A stretch of 64,000 nucleotides of DNA from Nakamurella multipartita DSM 44233. Its GTDB lineage: Bacteria > Actinomycetota > Actinomycetes > Mycobacteriales > Nakamurellaceae. The notes beneath the pieces are model-generated. The model was not told the origin of the DNA. It worked only from the letters and a program-made list of their open reading frames with translations, and ran no database searches. Where the stretch lies: contig NC_013235.1 in assembly GCF_000024365.1 (NCBI RefSeq), positions 3,906,001 to 3,970,000 on the forward strand. The letters are read 5' to 3'. Within the stretch, counting starts at the first letter, position 1; every line of letters begins with the position of its first letter. The position numbers and the translations under genes were made by a program. Shown here one piece after another: positions 10,064-19,043 of the stretch.

Positions 10064-11764
10064 TCAGGGGATCATCCAGGCGAGCACGTTGCTCTGCAGG
10101 TAGACCAGGACGCACATGGCCAGCAGCAGGCCGACGCTCCATTTCAGCACCCGGCGCAGGATGTCGGACTCGCGGCCGAGCAGGCCGACCGCGGTGGCGG
10201 CGATGGTCAGGTTCTGCGGGCTGATCATCTTGCCGACGACGCCGCCGGAGGTGTTCGCGGCGACCAGCAGCGTCGGGTCCAGGCCGGCCTTTTCGGCGGC
10301 GGACTGCTGCAGGGTGGCGAACAGGGCGTTGGCGCTGGTGTCCGAGCCGGTGACGGCGGTGCCGACCCAGCCCAGGATCGGGGACAGGAAGGCGAAGAAC
10401 GCGCCGGTGCCGGCGGCCAGCCACTGGCCGATGGTGATGGTCTGCCCGGACATGTTCATCACGTAGGCCAGGCCCAGCACGCTGCCCACGGTCAGCAGCG
10501 CGAACCGCAGCTTGTAGACGGTCTTGCCGAACTCCTTGACGGCCAGGCCGGGCTTGATCCGGTAGGCGATCATCACGATGACGCCGGAGATGATCAGCAG
10601 GGTGCCGGCGTTGGACAGGTAGCCCAGGGTGTACTGGGTGGCGGTGGACGGCTTGCCGGCCAGGGTCAGGATGTTGCCGTCCGAGCCGGGCCAGCCGAAC
10701 TTGATGTCGGTGCTGGCCAGCCAGTTCTTGAGCGGGGTGAACAGTTTGGCCAGGGAGAACACGACGATGACCACGATGTAGGGCAGGAACGCCATCACGG
10801 TGCGGCCGGCGGTCAGTTTCTCGGTGGAGACCTCGGTGACGACCGGGGTGCTGCCGCCGGTGCCACCGTTCGGGCCGCCGGTGGGCTCGACGTGCTCGGC
10901 CTTGGCGGCCAGCGCCAGCCGTTCGCGGGCCTCGACCGTGCCCTTCGGCTTCCAGAACTTGAGCATCGCGACGACGGCGATCAGCGCGGCCAGCGAGGCG
11001 ATGATGTCGGTCAGCTCGACGGAGATGTAGTTGGAGCTGATGAACTGGGCGATGGAGAACGCGACGCCGGAGACCAGGGCGATGGGCCAGGTCTGCTTCA
11101 GGCCCCGCTTGCCGTCGACGATCATCACCAGCAGCAGCGGGACGAACATGGCCAGGATCGGGGTCTGCCGGCCGACGACGGCGCCGATCTCGTGGTAGTC
11201 GATGCCGGTGAGGTTGCCGGCGGTGATGATCGGGATGCCGATCGCGCCGAACGCGACGGGGGCGGTGTTGGCCAGCAGCACGGTGGCGGCGGCGCGCATC
11301 GGGGAGAAGCCGAGGGAGACGAGCATGACGCCGGTGATGGCGACGGGGGCGCCGAAGCCGGCGAGGGCCTCGAGGAGGCCACCGAAGCAGAACGCGATGA
11401 TGATGCCCTGGATGCGGGGGTCGTCGGAGATCCGGTTGAACGAGGTTCGTAGGTCTTCGAACCGGCCGCTGATGACGGTCAGTTCGTAGAGCCAGATCGC
11501 GGCCAGGACGATCCACATGATCGGGAACAGGCCGTACAGGATGCCCTGGGAGGCACCCAACAGGGTCAGGTCGACCGGCATCCCGAACGCCAGGATCGCG
11601 ACCAGGATCGCGGAGGCGAGGCCGGCGAGGCCGGCCCAGTGGGCTTTGGTCTTCAGGATGCCGAGGAAGACGAACACGACCAGCAACGGGATGATCGACA
11701 CCATCGCCGTCAAGAACAGGCTGTCACCGACAGCGGTGACATCGGGTGTGTACGGGGTCGCCAT
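10064..11764 (-). CDS. lldP: L-lactate permease
   Basis: This 566-residue, very hydrophobic protein has about a dozen membrane segments and matches the LctP/LldP family (IMWIVLAAIWLYELTVISGR, FGGLLEALAGFGAPVAITG). It imports lactate, and glycolate in some species, by proton symport. A hydrophilic loop around residues 285-315, rich in Gly and Thr (GGPNGGTGGSTP), is typical of actinobacterial members. The gene heads the lut operon, so uptake and oxidation are probably transcribed together. Confidence 0.95.
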   Translation of the reverse strand: MATPYTPDVTAVGDSLFLTAMVSIIPLLVVFVFLGILKTKAHWAGLAGLASAILVAILAFGMPVDLTLLGASQGILYGLFPIMWIVLAAIWLYELTVISGRFEDLRTSFNRISDDPRIQGIIIAFCFGGLLEALAGFGAPVAITGVMLVSLGFSPMRAAATVLLANTAPVAFGAIGIPIITAGNLTGIDYHEIGAVVGRQTPILAMFVPLLLVMIVDGKRGLKQTWPIALVSGVAFSIAQFISSNYISVELTDIIASLAALIAVVAMLKFWKPKGTVEARERLALAAKAEHVEPTGGPNGGTGGSTPVVTEVSTEKLTAGRTVMAFLPYIVVIVVFSLAKLFTPLKNWLASTDIKFGWPGSDGNILTLAGKPSTATQYTLGYLSNAGTLLIISGVIVMIAYRIKPGLAVKEFGKTVYKLRFALLTVGSVLGLAYVMNMSGQTITIGQWLAAGTGAFFAFLSPILGWVGTAVTGSDTSANALFATLQQSAAEKAGLDPTLLVAANTSGGVVGKMISPQNLTIAATAVGLLGRESDILRRVLKWSVGLLLAMCVLVYLQSNVLAWMIP

Positions 11765-11955
11765 TGAACCTCCATGTACTTGAGTAGAGCGTTGGTCTTA
11801 CCGAGACGTGTCACGACGGCGGCGTGGCGGCGTCGCCTGACCGCTGCTCATCGTGGCCGGTGATCGGGTCGCGGTCTACCTGAGATGTCCTCCGTTCCTA
11901 TACCGATTTGGCATGCCGGACATACCGCAGTTGATTGGGGTCGAGGCGGTGGTTC

Positions 11956-12888
11956 TCAGTGCAGGGAACGAGTTCTCAATGCAGGGACCGAGTGGCGCGT
12001 CTCGGGTGCCACCCAGGGCCCGTGCCGGTCGATCAGGTACGCGGTCAGCTCGCCGGCGAGGCCGGCGAGGGTCGATGGGGCGTGATGGTCGACCCGCCAG
12101 GCCGCGAACAACGGCTCCATCATCGGTCCCTGTGCCGTGATGATGGGAAGCGGAACGAGGCCGAAGGCCGGGTCGCCGGATGCGACAGCGACGCCCCGGC
12201 CGGCGGCCGCGTTGGCCAGCGCGACAGGGGCGGATTCGAACCCTCCCGCCGTGCGGTAAACCAGCCCTGCCTCCGCGGTGGCCACGTCAAGGACCTGCCG
12301 AATGTGATGCTGCCGATCGGGCAGGAGCAGGTCATGATCGATGAGTTCGGTCAAGGTCACCGACCCGTTGATGGCGAGTCCATGATTGGCCGGCACATAC
12401 GCGCGAACGGGCAGCCGGGCCAGAACCCTGGCCGACAGATGTGCCGGCGGCGCGTGCGCCCCCACGGCCAGGTCCGCGTCGCCGTCGACTGCGTCATAGA
12501 GTTTCTCGGTGTCCATCGGGCGGACCGTGAGCGGCGGAAGGTTCGGCGGGGCGGCCGCGATAAGGGGAGCCAGCACGTCGTGCAGGATGGCGGTGGGAGC
12601 CGCAACGTGGACGGCCCCGATCGCGCCGGCCGCGATTTCGCGGGCGAAGGCGCGCACCGCCGCCGCACCGGCCAACAGCGTCCGTGCCCGCGGGAGAAGC
12701 TCCCGACCCGCCGAGGTGATCACCAGCCGGCCGTCCAAGGGGCGGAACAGCACCAGACCGATCTCACGCTCCAACCGGTGAAGTTGCCGAGACAAGGTGG
12801 GCTGACTGACGTAGAGCTCCTGAGCAGCGGCAGTCACCGATCCGGCGTCGGCGACGGCCACGAAGCAGCGCAGCAGCCGCAGGTCCAT
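11956..12888 (-). CDS. LysR-family regulator next to the lactate operon
   Basis: The 310-residue protein has a winged helix-turn-helix at the N-terminus (LLRCFVAVADAGSVTAAAQE, then LYVSQPTLSRQLHRLEREIG) and a LysR substrate-binding domain. ATG 12888 is preferred over upstream in-frame starts because it has a GGGGGAGGGG ribosome site and begins at the usual position (MDLRLLRCF). The gene is on the same strand as lldP, 191 bp upstream, which holds the lldP promoter region. Control of lactate genes by a LysR protein is inferred from position; other lut loci use GntR-type LutR or LldR. Confidence 0.88.
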   Translation of the reverse strand: MDLRLLRCFVAVADAGSVTAAAQELYVSQPTLSRQLHRLEREIGLVLFRPLDGRLVITSAGRELLPRARTLLAGAAAVRAFAREIAAGAIGAVHVAAPTAILHDVLAPLIAAAPPNLPPLTVRPMDTEKLYDAVDGDADLAVGAHAPPAHLSARVLARLPVRAYVPANHGLAINGSVTLTELIDHDLLLPDRQHHIRQVLDVATAEAGLVYRTAGGFESAPVALANAAAGRGVAVASGDPAFGLVPLPIITAQGPMMEPLFAAWRVDHHAPSTLAGLAGELTAYLIDRHGPWVAPETRHSVPALRTRSLH

Positions 12889-13102
12889 CCCCTCCCCCAA
12901 CTGGGGTAGACGCGGAGGCTGGCTACCGGAAACACTCTCTACCATAACCACCTTCGAAAATGAGCGCGCCGGGATGGGAGGCGCTGTCGAGAATTTGGAT
13001 AGCGGCGTTCGAGCGACCAACGAGGTCCGCAAGGCAAGCCCTCCTGCGAGGCGGTGGTCAAGAGTGATCACTGGCGGTCAACCTGGGCCGCCGTAATGAG
13101 CG

Positions 13103-13462
13103 TCAAGGCGGACCGATCGGCGGCCACTCGCGGCCCGCGGGGGCGTCATGCAACCTCTCGGAATCTTTGAATGCGTTGCGGAACGTGTCGAGCAAGTGGG
13201 GGGAGATCAGGTATGTACTGTGGTCTGACCAAGCATTGGTATCATCATAGGGCACACAACCGACACTGTCTAGTGATCGTGACCACTGGAAAATTGCGCC
13301 CAACCCCCCGTAGAAGGTGTTGACGGTGGACATCCATGCGACGTCGCCGTCGGAGCCGTTGGCGAATCTCATCACCGAGCAGCTGTTCGTCTCCGGCGTC
13401 GGAACCGACAACATCGAATCGGTCTGACCAACTCCCCCGGCCGGCACCGACAACTTGGCCAT
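13103..13462 (-). CDS. Hypothetical small protein, unrecognised
   Basis: This 119-residue frame reads MAKLSVPAGGVGQTDSMLSV and has uneven, normal-looking composition (aromatics, a balanced charge mix), unlike the Arg/Pro-rich shadow frames. Its DNA is a little less GC-rich than the neighbouring genes. No domain or motif is recognised and there are no membrane segments. It could be a real orphan gene or a chance frame in a transition zone between the chromosome-like lut locus and the par module. Confidence 0.35.
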   Translation of the reverse strand: MAKLSVPAGGVGQTDSMLSVPTPETNSCSVMRFANGSDGDVAWMSTVNTFYGGLGAIFQWSRSLDSVGCVPYDDTNAWSDHSTYLISPHLLDTFRNAFKDSERLHDAPAGREWPPIGPP

Positions 13463-13823
13463 CGCCGATTCCGCTAGTCCACACGTGTCGCCCGCACCTC
13501 ATTCCGGCACGGGCGCAACCAAGGATGTCAGGGCCGAGGTCGAATTCGTCAGCGGCCGCCGGGGAACGGCCTGGCAGCGTCCTACCTCGATAGATCGGTG
13601 CTCAGGTTCGGACGGGATGGACTCGGGCCATGACTGCCACTCCGGGCCCGGTAACCCGGACAAGGGCCGGCGCCGAGCAATCCCTGGCCCAAGCACCATC
13701 GCCGCCAACCGCTTCGGCGGCGGCGGCCGCGTAGCCATCACACCGGTCAAGCCAACCGTTGGTCATCGAGGTGGACGCCGACGTTGCCCTCATTCAACCG
13801 GTCCGGACGATCGGACCGATCCC
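13463..13823. other. No supported gene
   Basis: Frames here are Arg/Pro/Gly-rich on both strands, and none has a good start or a recognisable domain. It separates the orphan frame at 13.1 kb from the par-linked genes. Confidence 0.5.
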
Positions 13824-14207
13824 CTACTCGTCGTCCCGGCCATCGTCGACGACGTGGAGACCGTTATGTGGCTCCACATAGGCGAGATATAGCCGGCTCA
13901 GTTTGGACTGCGCCTGGTCTGCGGGCTCGCGGGCGGCGCTGGTGACGATGCTGCCCACCCTGGTCAGGTGCTCGACCGCATCGTCGATCAGGGCGGCCGG
14001 ACGAACTCGGTCGCCGAGCTCGTCGACGCCGAGCCGGTCTGCGGGCAGGGCACGGATGCGGTTGCTCAGCTCGCGGCTGATGTGCTCGACGCGGCCGAGG
14101 ATGTCGACAAGGTCGCCGGCTGCGGCGTAGATGCCGCTGATGTCGCTGGGCAGCTCGTAGGCGGCGGTGGCCAATTGTTCGGCCGCAGCCTGCGTCGGTG
14201 CGCTCAT
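13824..14207 (-). CDS. Small helical protein of unknown function in the par module
   Basis: The protein has 127 residues and begins MSAPTQAAAEQLATAAYELP. A near-perfect AAGGAGGA ribosome site stands 6 bases before the ATG, strong evidence that it is real. The sequence is Ala/Leu/Glu-rich and predicted almost wholly helical (VDILGRVEHISRELSNRIRA, then AALIDDAVEHLTRVGSIV), resembling small actinobacterial plasmid and ICE proteins of unknown role. It lies 121 bp downstream of the parA/RHH pair on the same strand. Confidence 0.7.
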   Translation of the reverse strand: MSAPTQAAAEQLATAAYELPSDISGIYAAAGDLVDILGRVEHISRELSNRIRALPADRLGVDELGDRVRPAALIDDAVEHLTRVGSIVTSAAREPADQAQSKLSRLYLAYVEPHNGLHVVDDGRDDE

Positions 14208-14328
14208 CGTGGCTTCCTCCTTGGGCTTGGATTGTTTGTACGCGGTGCCACCGACAGCGGCCGCTGTGCGTGAGTGCCAGGAGTCAGTACTGATGACTCT
14301 ATTAGGGATTTTGCCGGTAAACGTTCGT

Positions 14329-14718
14329 TCAGCTGATGCGCGGGCCGCGGCGCAGCCGTTCGTCCTTGCGGGCCGGGAAGGGCTTGCCGCCGTTGTGTTC
14401 CTTCTGCAGCCGGGCTAGGGCGAGCTCGATGCCCTCCTCGAGGAGGGCGCCGGTGGTCCAGGCTCCGCCGAGCCAGGACAGGGCGTCGCGGGCGCGTTCG
14501 GCGATCTCGGGGTCGATGTAGCCGCCGAACTTGACCTTGCCGGCGCTACTGGGTGTCGCTGGTTGAGATGCCGGCTTCGTCGCCGATCTCGCCGCCGGCT
14601 TCGCGGCTGTGACGGCGGCCGTCGGCGCCGGCGCTGACTGGGTCGGTGCGGTGGCGGCCGCGGGGATGACCGCGTCCAGACCGCTGCTGGACAGGCCGCG
14701 TCGCTGTTTGCCTGTCAT
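14329..14718 (-). CDS. ParA partner, ribbon-helix-helix-like DNA-binding protein
   Basis: The 129-residue protein has a disordered Ala/Pro/Thr-rich N-terminal half, then a compact domain [20 protein letters not shown] followed by [16 protein letters not shown]. One beta strand followed by two helices fits the ribbon-helix-helix fold of centromere-binding partners that work with small ParA ATPases. A flexible tail that stimulates the ATPase is also typical. Its ATG overlaps the parA stop as ATGA. It probably binds the tandem repeats upstream of parA (15548-15584). Confidence 0.7.
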   Translation of the reverse strand: MTGKQRRGLSSSGLDAVIPAAATAPTQSAPAPTAAVTAAKPAARSATKPASQPATPSSAGKVKFGGYIDPEIAERARDALSWLGGAWTTGALLEEGIELALARLQKEHNGGKPFPARKDERLRRGPRIS

Positions 14719-15473
14719 GCCCGGACTCCTTCGGTGATCAGCGCGTGGGTGACGGCGCGATAGTCCTCGGTGACCTTTTCGCGGGGCGCGTACAGGGTGA
14801 GCGGCTCGTGCGCCGATGGGGCTTCCCGGACCCGCACGGAGGTCCGGATGGGCGGCAGCACGGCATCGCCGAACCGTTTGGTGATTTCGGCGAGGACGTC
14901 CCGGCTCAGGTTCTGCCGGGCGTCGTACTCGACCGGCAGCACGCCGCTGATTCGCAGGTTGGGGTTGAGACGGGTGGTGACCAGCTCGACTGTGCGCAGC
15001 AGGGCGGCGACCCCGTCCAGCTCCATCGAACCCATGGTGACCGGGATGACGATCTCCCGGGCGGCGACCAGGGCGCTGACGGTGAGCACCCCGAGCCCGG
15101 GTGGGCAGTCGAGCAGGACCAGGTCGTAACCCTCCAGCTGGCTCAGGGCGGCCCCGAGGATGGTTTCCGCGCCTGGTTGCCCGCCGATGGCCCGTTCGGC
15201 GGCCAGAAGGGGCTCTCCGCCCGGTAGGACGTGGACTCCGGGCACGCCGGCCGCGGGGGTGGTGGCGGCGGCGGCGGCGATGTCGCCAATCAGGACGTCC
15301 ATGACGGTGGCCGTGCCGGTGGCGCCCAGCCACTTGGTGGCGTTTCCTTGCGGATCCAGGTCGACGACGAGGGTGCGCTGGCCGGCCTCGGCCGCGCAGG
15401 CGGCGACGTTCACGGCGGTGGTCGTCTTGCCGACGCCGCCCTTCTGGTTGACGACGGCGATGGTTCTGCTCAT
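14715..15473 (-). CDS. parA: ParA-family partition ATPase
   Basis: The protein has 252 residues. The deviant Walker A motif is [17 protein letters not shown], preceded by the usual IAVVNQ strand. Further ParA signatures are [33 protein letters not shown] and [14 protein letters not shown]. The protein has no N-terminal HTH, so it is the small type that relies on a separate DNA-binding partner, here the coupled downstream gene. The cassette is typical of plasmids and integrative elements, although chromosomal Soj is related. The 18-bp tandem repeats lie 75-111 bp upstream of its start. Confidence 0.92.
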   Translation of the reverse strand: MSRTIAVVNQKGGVGKTTTAVNVAACAAEAGQRTLVVDLDPQGNATKWLGATGTATVMDVLIGDIAAAAATTPAAGVPGVHVLPGGEPLLAAERAIGGQPGAETILGAALSQLEGYDLVLLDCPPGLGVLTVSALVAAREIVIPVTMGSMELDGVAALLRTVELVTTRLNPNLRISGVLPVEYDARQNLSRDVLAEITKRFGDAVLPPIRTSVRVREAPSAHEPLTLYAPREKVTEDYRAVTHALITEGVRA

Positions 15474-15547
15474 GGCAAGGGTTCTCCCTTCCGCCTATTG
15501 GCGGGTCGGGCCGATGGTAGGGCTCCAATGGCGGCATTCGTGGTAGT

Positions 15548-15584
15548 GACACTGTTAGAACTGATTGACACTTTTAGAACTGAT
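15548..15584 (+). repeat. Two tandem 18-bp repeats upstream of parA (candidate centromere/operator)
   Basis: GACACTGTTAGAACTGAT (15548-15565) and GACACTTTTAGAACTGAT (15567-15584) differ at one base and are spaced 19 bp apart. They are AT-rich against a very GC-rich background and lie in the 5' region of parA, where par loci carry their centromere and autoregulatory site. A longer iteron array is not present, so an origin function is less likely. Confidence 0.6.
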
Positions 15585-15670
15585 AGATCCCTGGGCACCG
15601 GTGCGTCCAGCCCGGACGCGCAGATCCCCCGGTCGGTCAAGGGAGCCGAGGATCTGCGCACGAACGGGGG

Positions 15671-16168
15671 TCAGATGTCGTCCTGTTCGCCGTCTTGATG
15701 CGTGGTCGACTCCCCCGCCTCGGACTCCGCCAGGCTTTCGGCGCCGATCCTCAGGCCGCAGGCGCGGCGTTCGACGTCGGCGAGGGTGTAGCCCTGGGCG
15801 GCCATGAACGTCAGGTACCGGTGGGTGGCGGGGTTGACCCGACGCCAGGAGTGCACGTCGGTGGCGGCCTCCTGGGCACCCAGCACGACAGCCAGGACGA
15901 CGACCAGGGCGCGGGCGTCGCCGGCATCGCCGAGCAGGCCGATGATCTTAGCGGCGCCGGCGTGGTAGCCCCACATCGGCTGGTCGTCGGTCGGGATCCC
16001 GAGCAGGGTGCGGGCCTGTTCGTGGCCGCGTTCCATGGCCGTGCGTAGCACATGGCCGCCCTCGGCGAGCTCGCGGGCGATGTACCCGATGGTGCCCTTG
16101 GGCGCGCTCTTGCGGGTGAGCAGGGTGCTGACGAATTTGCGGCGGACCGGTTCGGCCGAGCGCCTTCT
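15671..16168 (-). pseudogene. C-terminal half of a plasmid-type ParB protein
   Basis: The reading frame contains RSAEPVRRKFVSTLLTRKSA, PKGTIGYIARELAEGGH and, near the end, EAATDVHSWRRVNPATHRYL. These match the C-terminal domain of large actinobacterial plasmid ParB proteins, in which a DNNKAW motif immediately precedes RSAEPVRR. Here the frame becomes unrelated just upstream of that arginine (16168) and hits a stop. A GTG at 16051 could start a shorter frame, but similarity extends to 16168. The matching N-terminal half, ending at NKA, lies at 62129-62766 on the same strand. Confidence 0.7.
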
Positions 16169-16800
16169 CTGCAGTTGTCAACCGTCGGTGGGCGTCCGGC
16201 CGGTCATGATGTCGATGTGAGTTGTAGCCCCGTCGATGGTCGGGGTCGCCGTAGCTTTCGCCGAGGATCGGGCGGATATACGCATAGCAGCGACTCTGGG
16301 ATTCGGAACTCGCCTTTCCTCGCTTGCCCACCCCACCTTTCGCAGGGCCTTGTCGGCAGGGGCGCAGCTCGGAGAGCAATAGCGTCGGACCACTGTCTCA
16401 CTGGGGAAATAGAAGACGAATCTGCCCTAGGGCAGTCGCCAATCCACTCCCGCTGTGACAAGGGCAGTCCACTTCTCCTTGCAGTAAGACCAGACCAGCG
16501 GCAATCAATCGATCGGAGATAGCTATTCAACCGTTTGGAGGGGTCGGCTCATCGCCAACAGGAAGAGCCTCGGGTCTAGTGGGCCAATCTCTACCCCGAT
16601 CGTTCATCAGTAAGCCCCGAGTGGCCCAATCCTCTCCCGGACGTTCAATACTGTTCGTAACCACTCGATAGACCTGCATGGGCGCGCTCCTATCGCACGT
16701 GCCCGTTGGGCTCTTGCCCTCGGAAGGGTGGCCAGTAGACGCTTCGACAGGCTGGGTTCACCGACCCAGCGGGACACCTGCCAGGGGAGGACAGAGGGAA
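16169..16800. other. No supported gene; par-module boundary and promoter region of the secreted protein
   Basis: At 16173-16192 there is a GGTTGACAACTGCA-like sequence (minus strand) resembling the ends of the recombinase element at 58345-62128, directly next to the truncated parB half. The remainder is less GC-rich and holds no convincing frame. The last part must contain the promoter of the gene at 16801, which has a GGGGAGGACAGAGGGA leader. Confidence 0.45.
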
Positions 16801-17369
16801 TGAGCACTCGAAACGCGAGGGGCAGATCTGCGCCGAGGTTCAAGACGGCCTTGGTTTTGATGGTTTTGGCGTCCTTCGCGACACTCTTCGCTGTGCCAAC
16901 TGCATCGGCCGGGACACCCGCGCCTACAATTCCTGAGGTTCCTGGGCCTAGTCAGGACGACGGCCGAGGGACCACCGGACCTGAATCGCAACTGACGCTA
17001 AACTTCCCGGAACACGTCGGCACAGACGGCAAGGTCGTCCCAATGCACGCAGTGACCTGTACCTACACTGCAAGAGTACCTGGCAAGTCGTTTTCGTACA
17101 TCTCTTACGGCGTGGGCTGGACTTGCAACGACGCGGTCGATATCCGTTCGATTACAATCAAATTGTGGAAGTGGACCGGATCGGGGTATCAGAACGTGGC
17201 AAGCTTGAGTGGCAGCAACACGAGCGCCAACGGCAGTCTAATGGGGCTCTCGCCGTGTTCCAACAATGTTGGAACATACGTGTACCACACGTACTTCTAC
17301 GTGGAAGCCTTCCATGGCAATTGGGGCACTAATGAGGGAAACAGTTCGACTAGGACCCTCACCTGCTGA
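16801..17369 (+). CDS. Secreted protein with signal peptide, function unknown
   Basis: The protein has 189 residues. ATG 16801 is preceded by GGGGAGGACAGAGGGA. The N-terminus has positive charges (MSTRNARGRSAPRFK), a hydrophobic core (TALVLMVLASFATLFAV) and an Ala-x-Ala cleavage site near TASAGTPA. The mature part has several cysteines (MHAVTCTYTA, GVGWTCND, MGLSPCSN and a C-terminal Cys), suggesting disulfides in a small beta-rich exported domain. No family is recognised. The DNA is distinctly less GC-rich than its surroundings, suggesting acquisition. Confidence 0.75.
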
Positions 17370-17398
17370 ACCGGAGTATTCGGGTTCCTGGAGTCGGA

Positions 17399-17884
17399 AT
17401 GACCACTGATCCCTCACACGGGTTCGAAGCGATGGCCCTGCGACGGGTCGGTGATAGCGGGCGTATTCGAGGCGTCGCATCGCGGTCGGATACTGTCGCA
17501 GTCGCGGTCGATACTGACGACCGTCGAAGGTTCCTGGTCATATTTCAGTGGGACGGGAGTGATTGGCAGTCGCCGGAACTTCTTGATGGTCAGTCAATTC
17601 CTGTCTCGCCGTCCGTAGCGCCATCACCAGGTTTCATTCCCGACTTGATGATCACCCAGGTCGCGCTACCTGGCCCCAAAAGGCCAGGTAGCGCGTGGAG
17701 CGCGGCCGCTGGGACAATCGCGAGCGACGCCCGGCGAGTCATAGCTGTCAGTGATCTAGATTCGGCTGAGGCGTTTGCGGGATCCGATGGATTCTTTCTG
17801 CTACTTCTTCGCTGTCGGTGGAGCGCGCGCCCGCACCTCACGCTCTCAACCCAGAGTGGGGCAGAAATCGACATTCAACCCTAA
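17399..17884 (+). CDS. Hypothetical protein, unrecognised
   Basis: This 161-residue frame starts 30 bp after the secreted protein. Segments such as RRRFLVIFQWDGSDWQSPEL and DARRVIAVSDLDSAEAFAGS look like genuine protein, and the less GC-rich composition matches its neighbour. No domain is recognised. A perfect 14-bp inverted repeat (17662-17695) lies inside the frame, unusual for coding DNA. Either the gene contains a regulatory dyad or the true gene ends earlier. Confidence 0.5.
   Translation: MTTDPSHGFEAMALRRVGDSGRIRGVASRSDTVAVAVDTDDRRRFLVIFQWDGSDWQSPELLDGQSIPVSPSVAPSPGFIPDLMITQVALPGPKRPGSAWSAAAGTIASDARRVIAVSDLDSAEAFAGSDGFFLLLLRCRWSARPHLTLSTQSGAEIDIQP
17662..17695. terminator. Perfect 14-bp stem-loop (terminator-like) inside a predicted gene
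   Basis: CGCGCTACCTGGCC (17662-17675) pairs fully with GGCCAGGTAGCGCG (17682-17695) across a 6-base loop. No T-run follows. It could end transcription from the secreted-protein gene, or be a protein-binding dyad. Confidence 0.4.
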
Positions 17885-18190
17885 CGGCGTGGGCAACTGC
17901 CGGCTGGGCGTAGTGCGTTCTTGAAACCCGACTCTCGCCTCGCGGAGGCGGGAGATGGCGCGTACCGCAGTGCACGAGTGGGCTACCCCCGCCGCCAGTG
18001 CTCTAACGACTCCGGCAAAGCAGAGGCCGCCGGTCAGGAGGGTTCAAGGTCGGCTGACCACTGATCGCCGCCGGAGGGCCTCGTGACGTGTGATGGGGTC
18101 GGCTTAGCAGCGGAACGATTCCGGGTGCTTTCGTGATCATGTGACCCGGGCACAGCCGGCTCGGCGTGGATTGGCTTCGGTGGTTGATGG
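17885..18190. other. No supported gene
   Basis: About 300 bp between the hypothetical gene and the 3' end of the serine resolvase. No frame with a plausible start or domain is visible and no strong dyad was noticed. Confidence 0.5.
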
Positions 18191-18832
18191 TCAGCTCGCA
18201 GGCGCTCGACGGGCTCGGACCTGTTTCGGCTTGCCCTTCACCGGCGGCGACGTTTGCGCATCGGCGCGTGCGACTGCTCGGTAGATCGTGGAACGGGTGA
18301 CAGGGAACAGTTCCTCGAGTTCGCCAATGGTGTGCTCGCCGCCGCGGTACAGCTCGACCAAATGGGCTTCCTGCTTCGGGCTGAGCTTGGGCTGCTTGCC
18401 GCGCAGCCGGCCCTTGGCGCGGGCGACGGCCATGCCCTCGCGTGTTCGAGCACGGGCCAGATCGGCCTCGAACTCGGCGATCATGGACAGGGTCGTGAAC
18501 AGGAGCCGCCCGACCGGATCGGTGGGATCGTGCAGCGAGCCGCCGATGTTCAGCCGCACTCCGCCGGCGGTGAGCTCGTCGACGATGTCGCGGGCGTCGG
18601 GCACGGAGCGGGCTAGCAGCCGGTCGAGCTTGGTGACGACAAGCGTGTCGCCGCGGCGGCAGGCCACGAGGGCTTGGCGCAGGCCGGGTCGATCGCGGTT
18701 GGTGCCGGTCAGGCCGTGGTCGACGTAGATGCGTTTCGGGTCGACATCCAACGCGACGAGCGCGTCGTGCTGTGCGGTGAGGTCTTGATCGACGGTGGAG
18801 ACCCGGGCGTAGCCGATCTTGAGTTCGGTCAC
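18191..18832 (-). CDS. Serine recombinase, resolvase/invertase type
   Basis: The 213-residue protein has the catalytic serine in IGYARVSTVDQDLTAQHDAL, the conserved YVDHGLTGTNRDRPGL and VVTKLDRLLAR motifs, the long E helix (RLLFTTLSMIAEFEADLARA) and a C-terminal helix-turn-helix (TIGELEELFPVTRSTIYRAV). Length and domains match Tn3/Hin-type resolvases. A Tn402-like transposon ends 94 bp upstream of its start, probably in its recombination site. The mobile element it once served is not identified; no linked transposase gene remains. Confidence 0.93.
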   Translation of the reverse strand: MTELKIGYARVSTVDQDLTAQHDALVALDVDPKRIYVDHGLTGTNRDRPGLRQALVACRRGDTLVVTKLDRLLARSVPDARDIVDELTAGGVRLNIGGSLHDPTDPVGRLLFTTLSMIAEFEADLARARTREGMAVARAKGRLRGKQPKLSPKQEAHLVELYRGGEHTIGELEELFPVTRSTIYRAVARADAQTSPPVKGKPKQVRARRAPAS

Positions 18833-18925
18833 GGGACCAGTGTGCCGGTTGGCCTCCCTGCACCGGGACGATTCACCGAACCAGTCTTACGGGACGCCGG
18901 CGGCGCGGCCCGCTCGGTCGGCGTC

Positions 18926-18953
18926 TGTCGATTTCCGAGTTCGTCTGCACGGC
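18926..18953 (+). repeat. Left terminal inverted repeat of the Tn402-like transposon
   Basis: It begins TGTCGATTTCCGAGTTCG and matches the right end at 26 of 28 positions. The TGT start is standard for Tn7/Tn5053-group elements. Confidence 0.85.
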
Positions 18954-19043
18954 TGCGCGAGTCTGTCTTCACACGTCAGCCATCTGCCAACTGTCCCAGG
19001 GAGCCGGCTGACCGCACGGAGGATTGCATTCGCCTGCACGGCG

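Noticed and set aside
9920..11452. 510-codon plus-strand frame opposite lldP
   Set aside because: Low-complexity Gly/Asp/Gln sequence from codon mirroring of a hydrophobic membrane protein.
13455..13892. 145-codon plus-strand frame
   Set aside because: No ribosome site, Arg/Gly/Pro-rich, and it overlaps the end of a better-supported minus-strand gene.
15548..15584. CRISPR-like or replication iteron array
   Set aside because: Only two repeats with one-base spacing and no spacers; a par operator or centromere is the better reading.
15231..15698. Plus-strand frame with long Gly runs across the parA 5' end
   Set aside because: Mirror of Ala codons in parA; it also runs through the AT-rich repeats.
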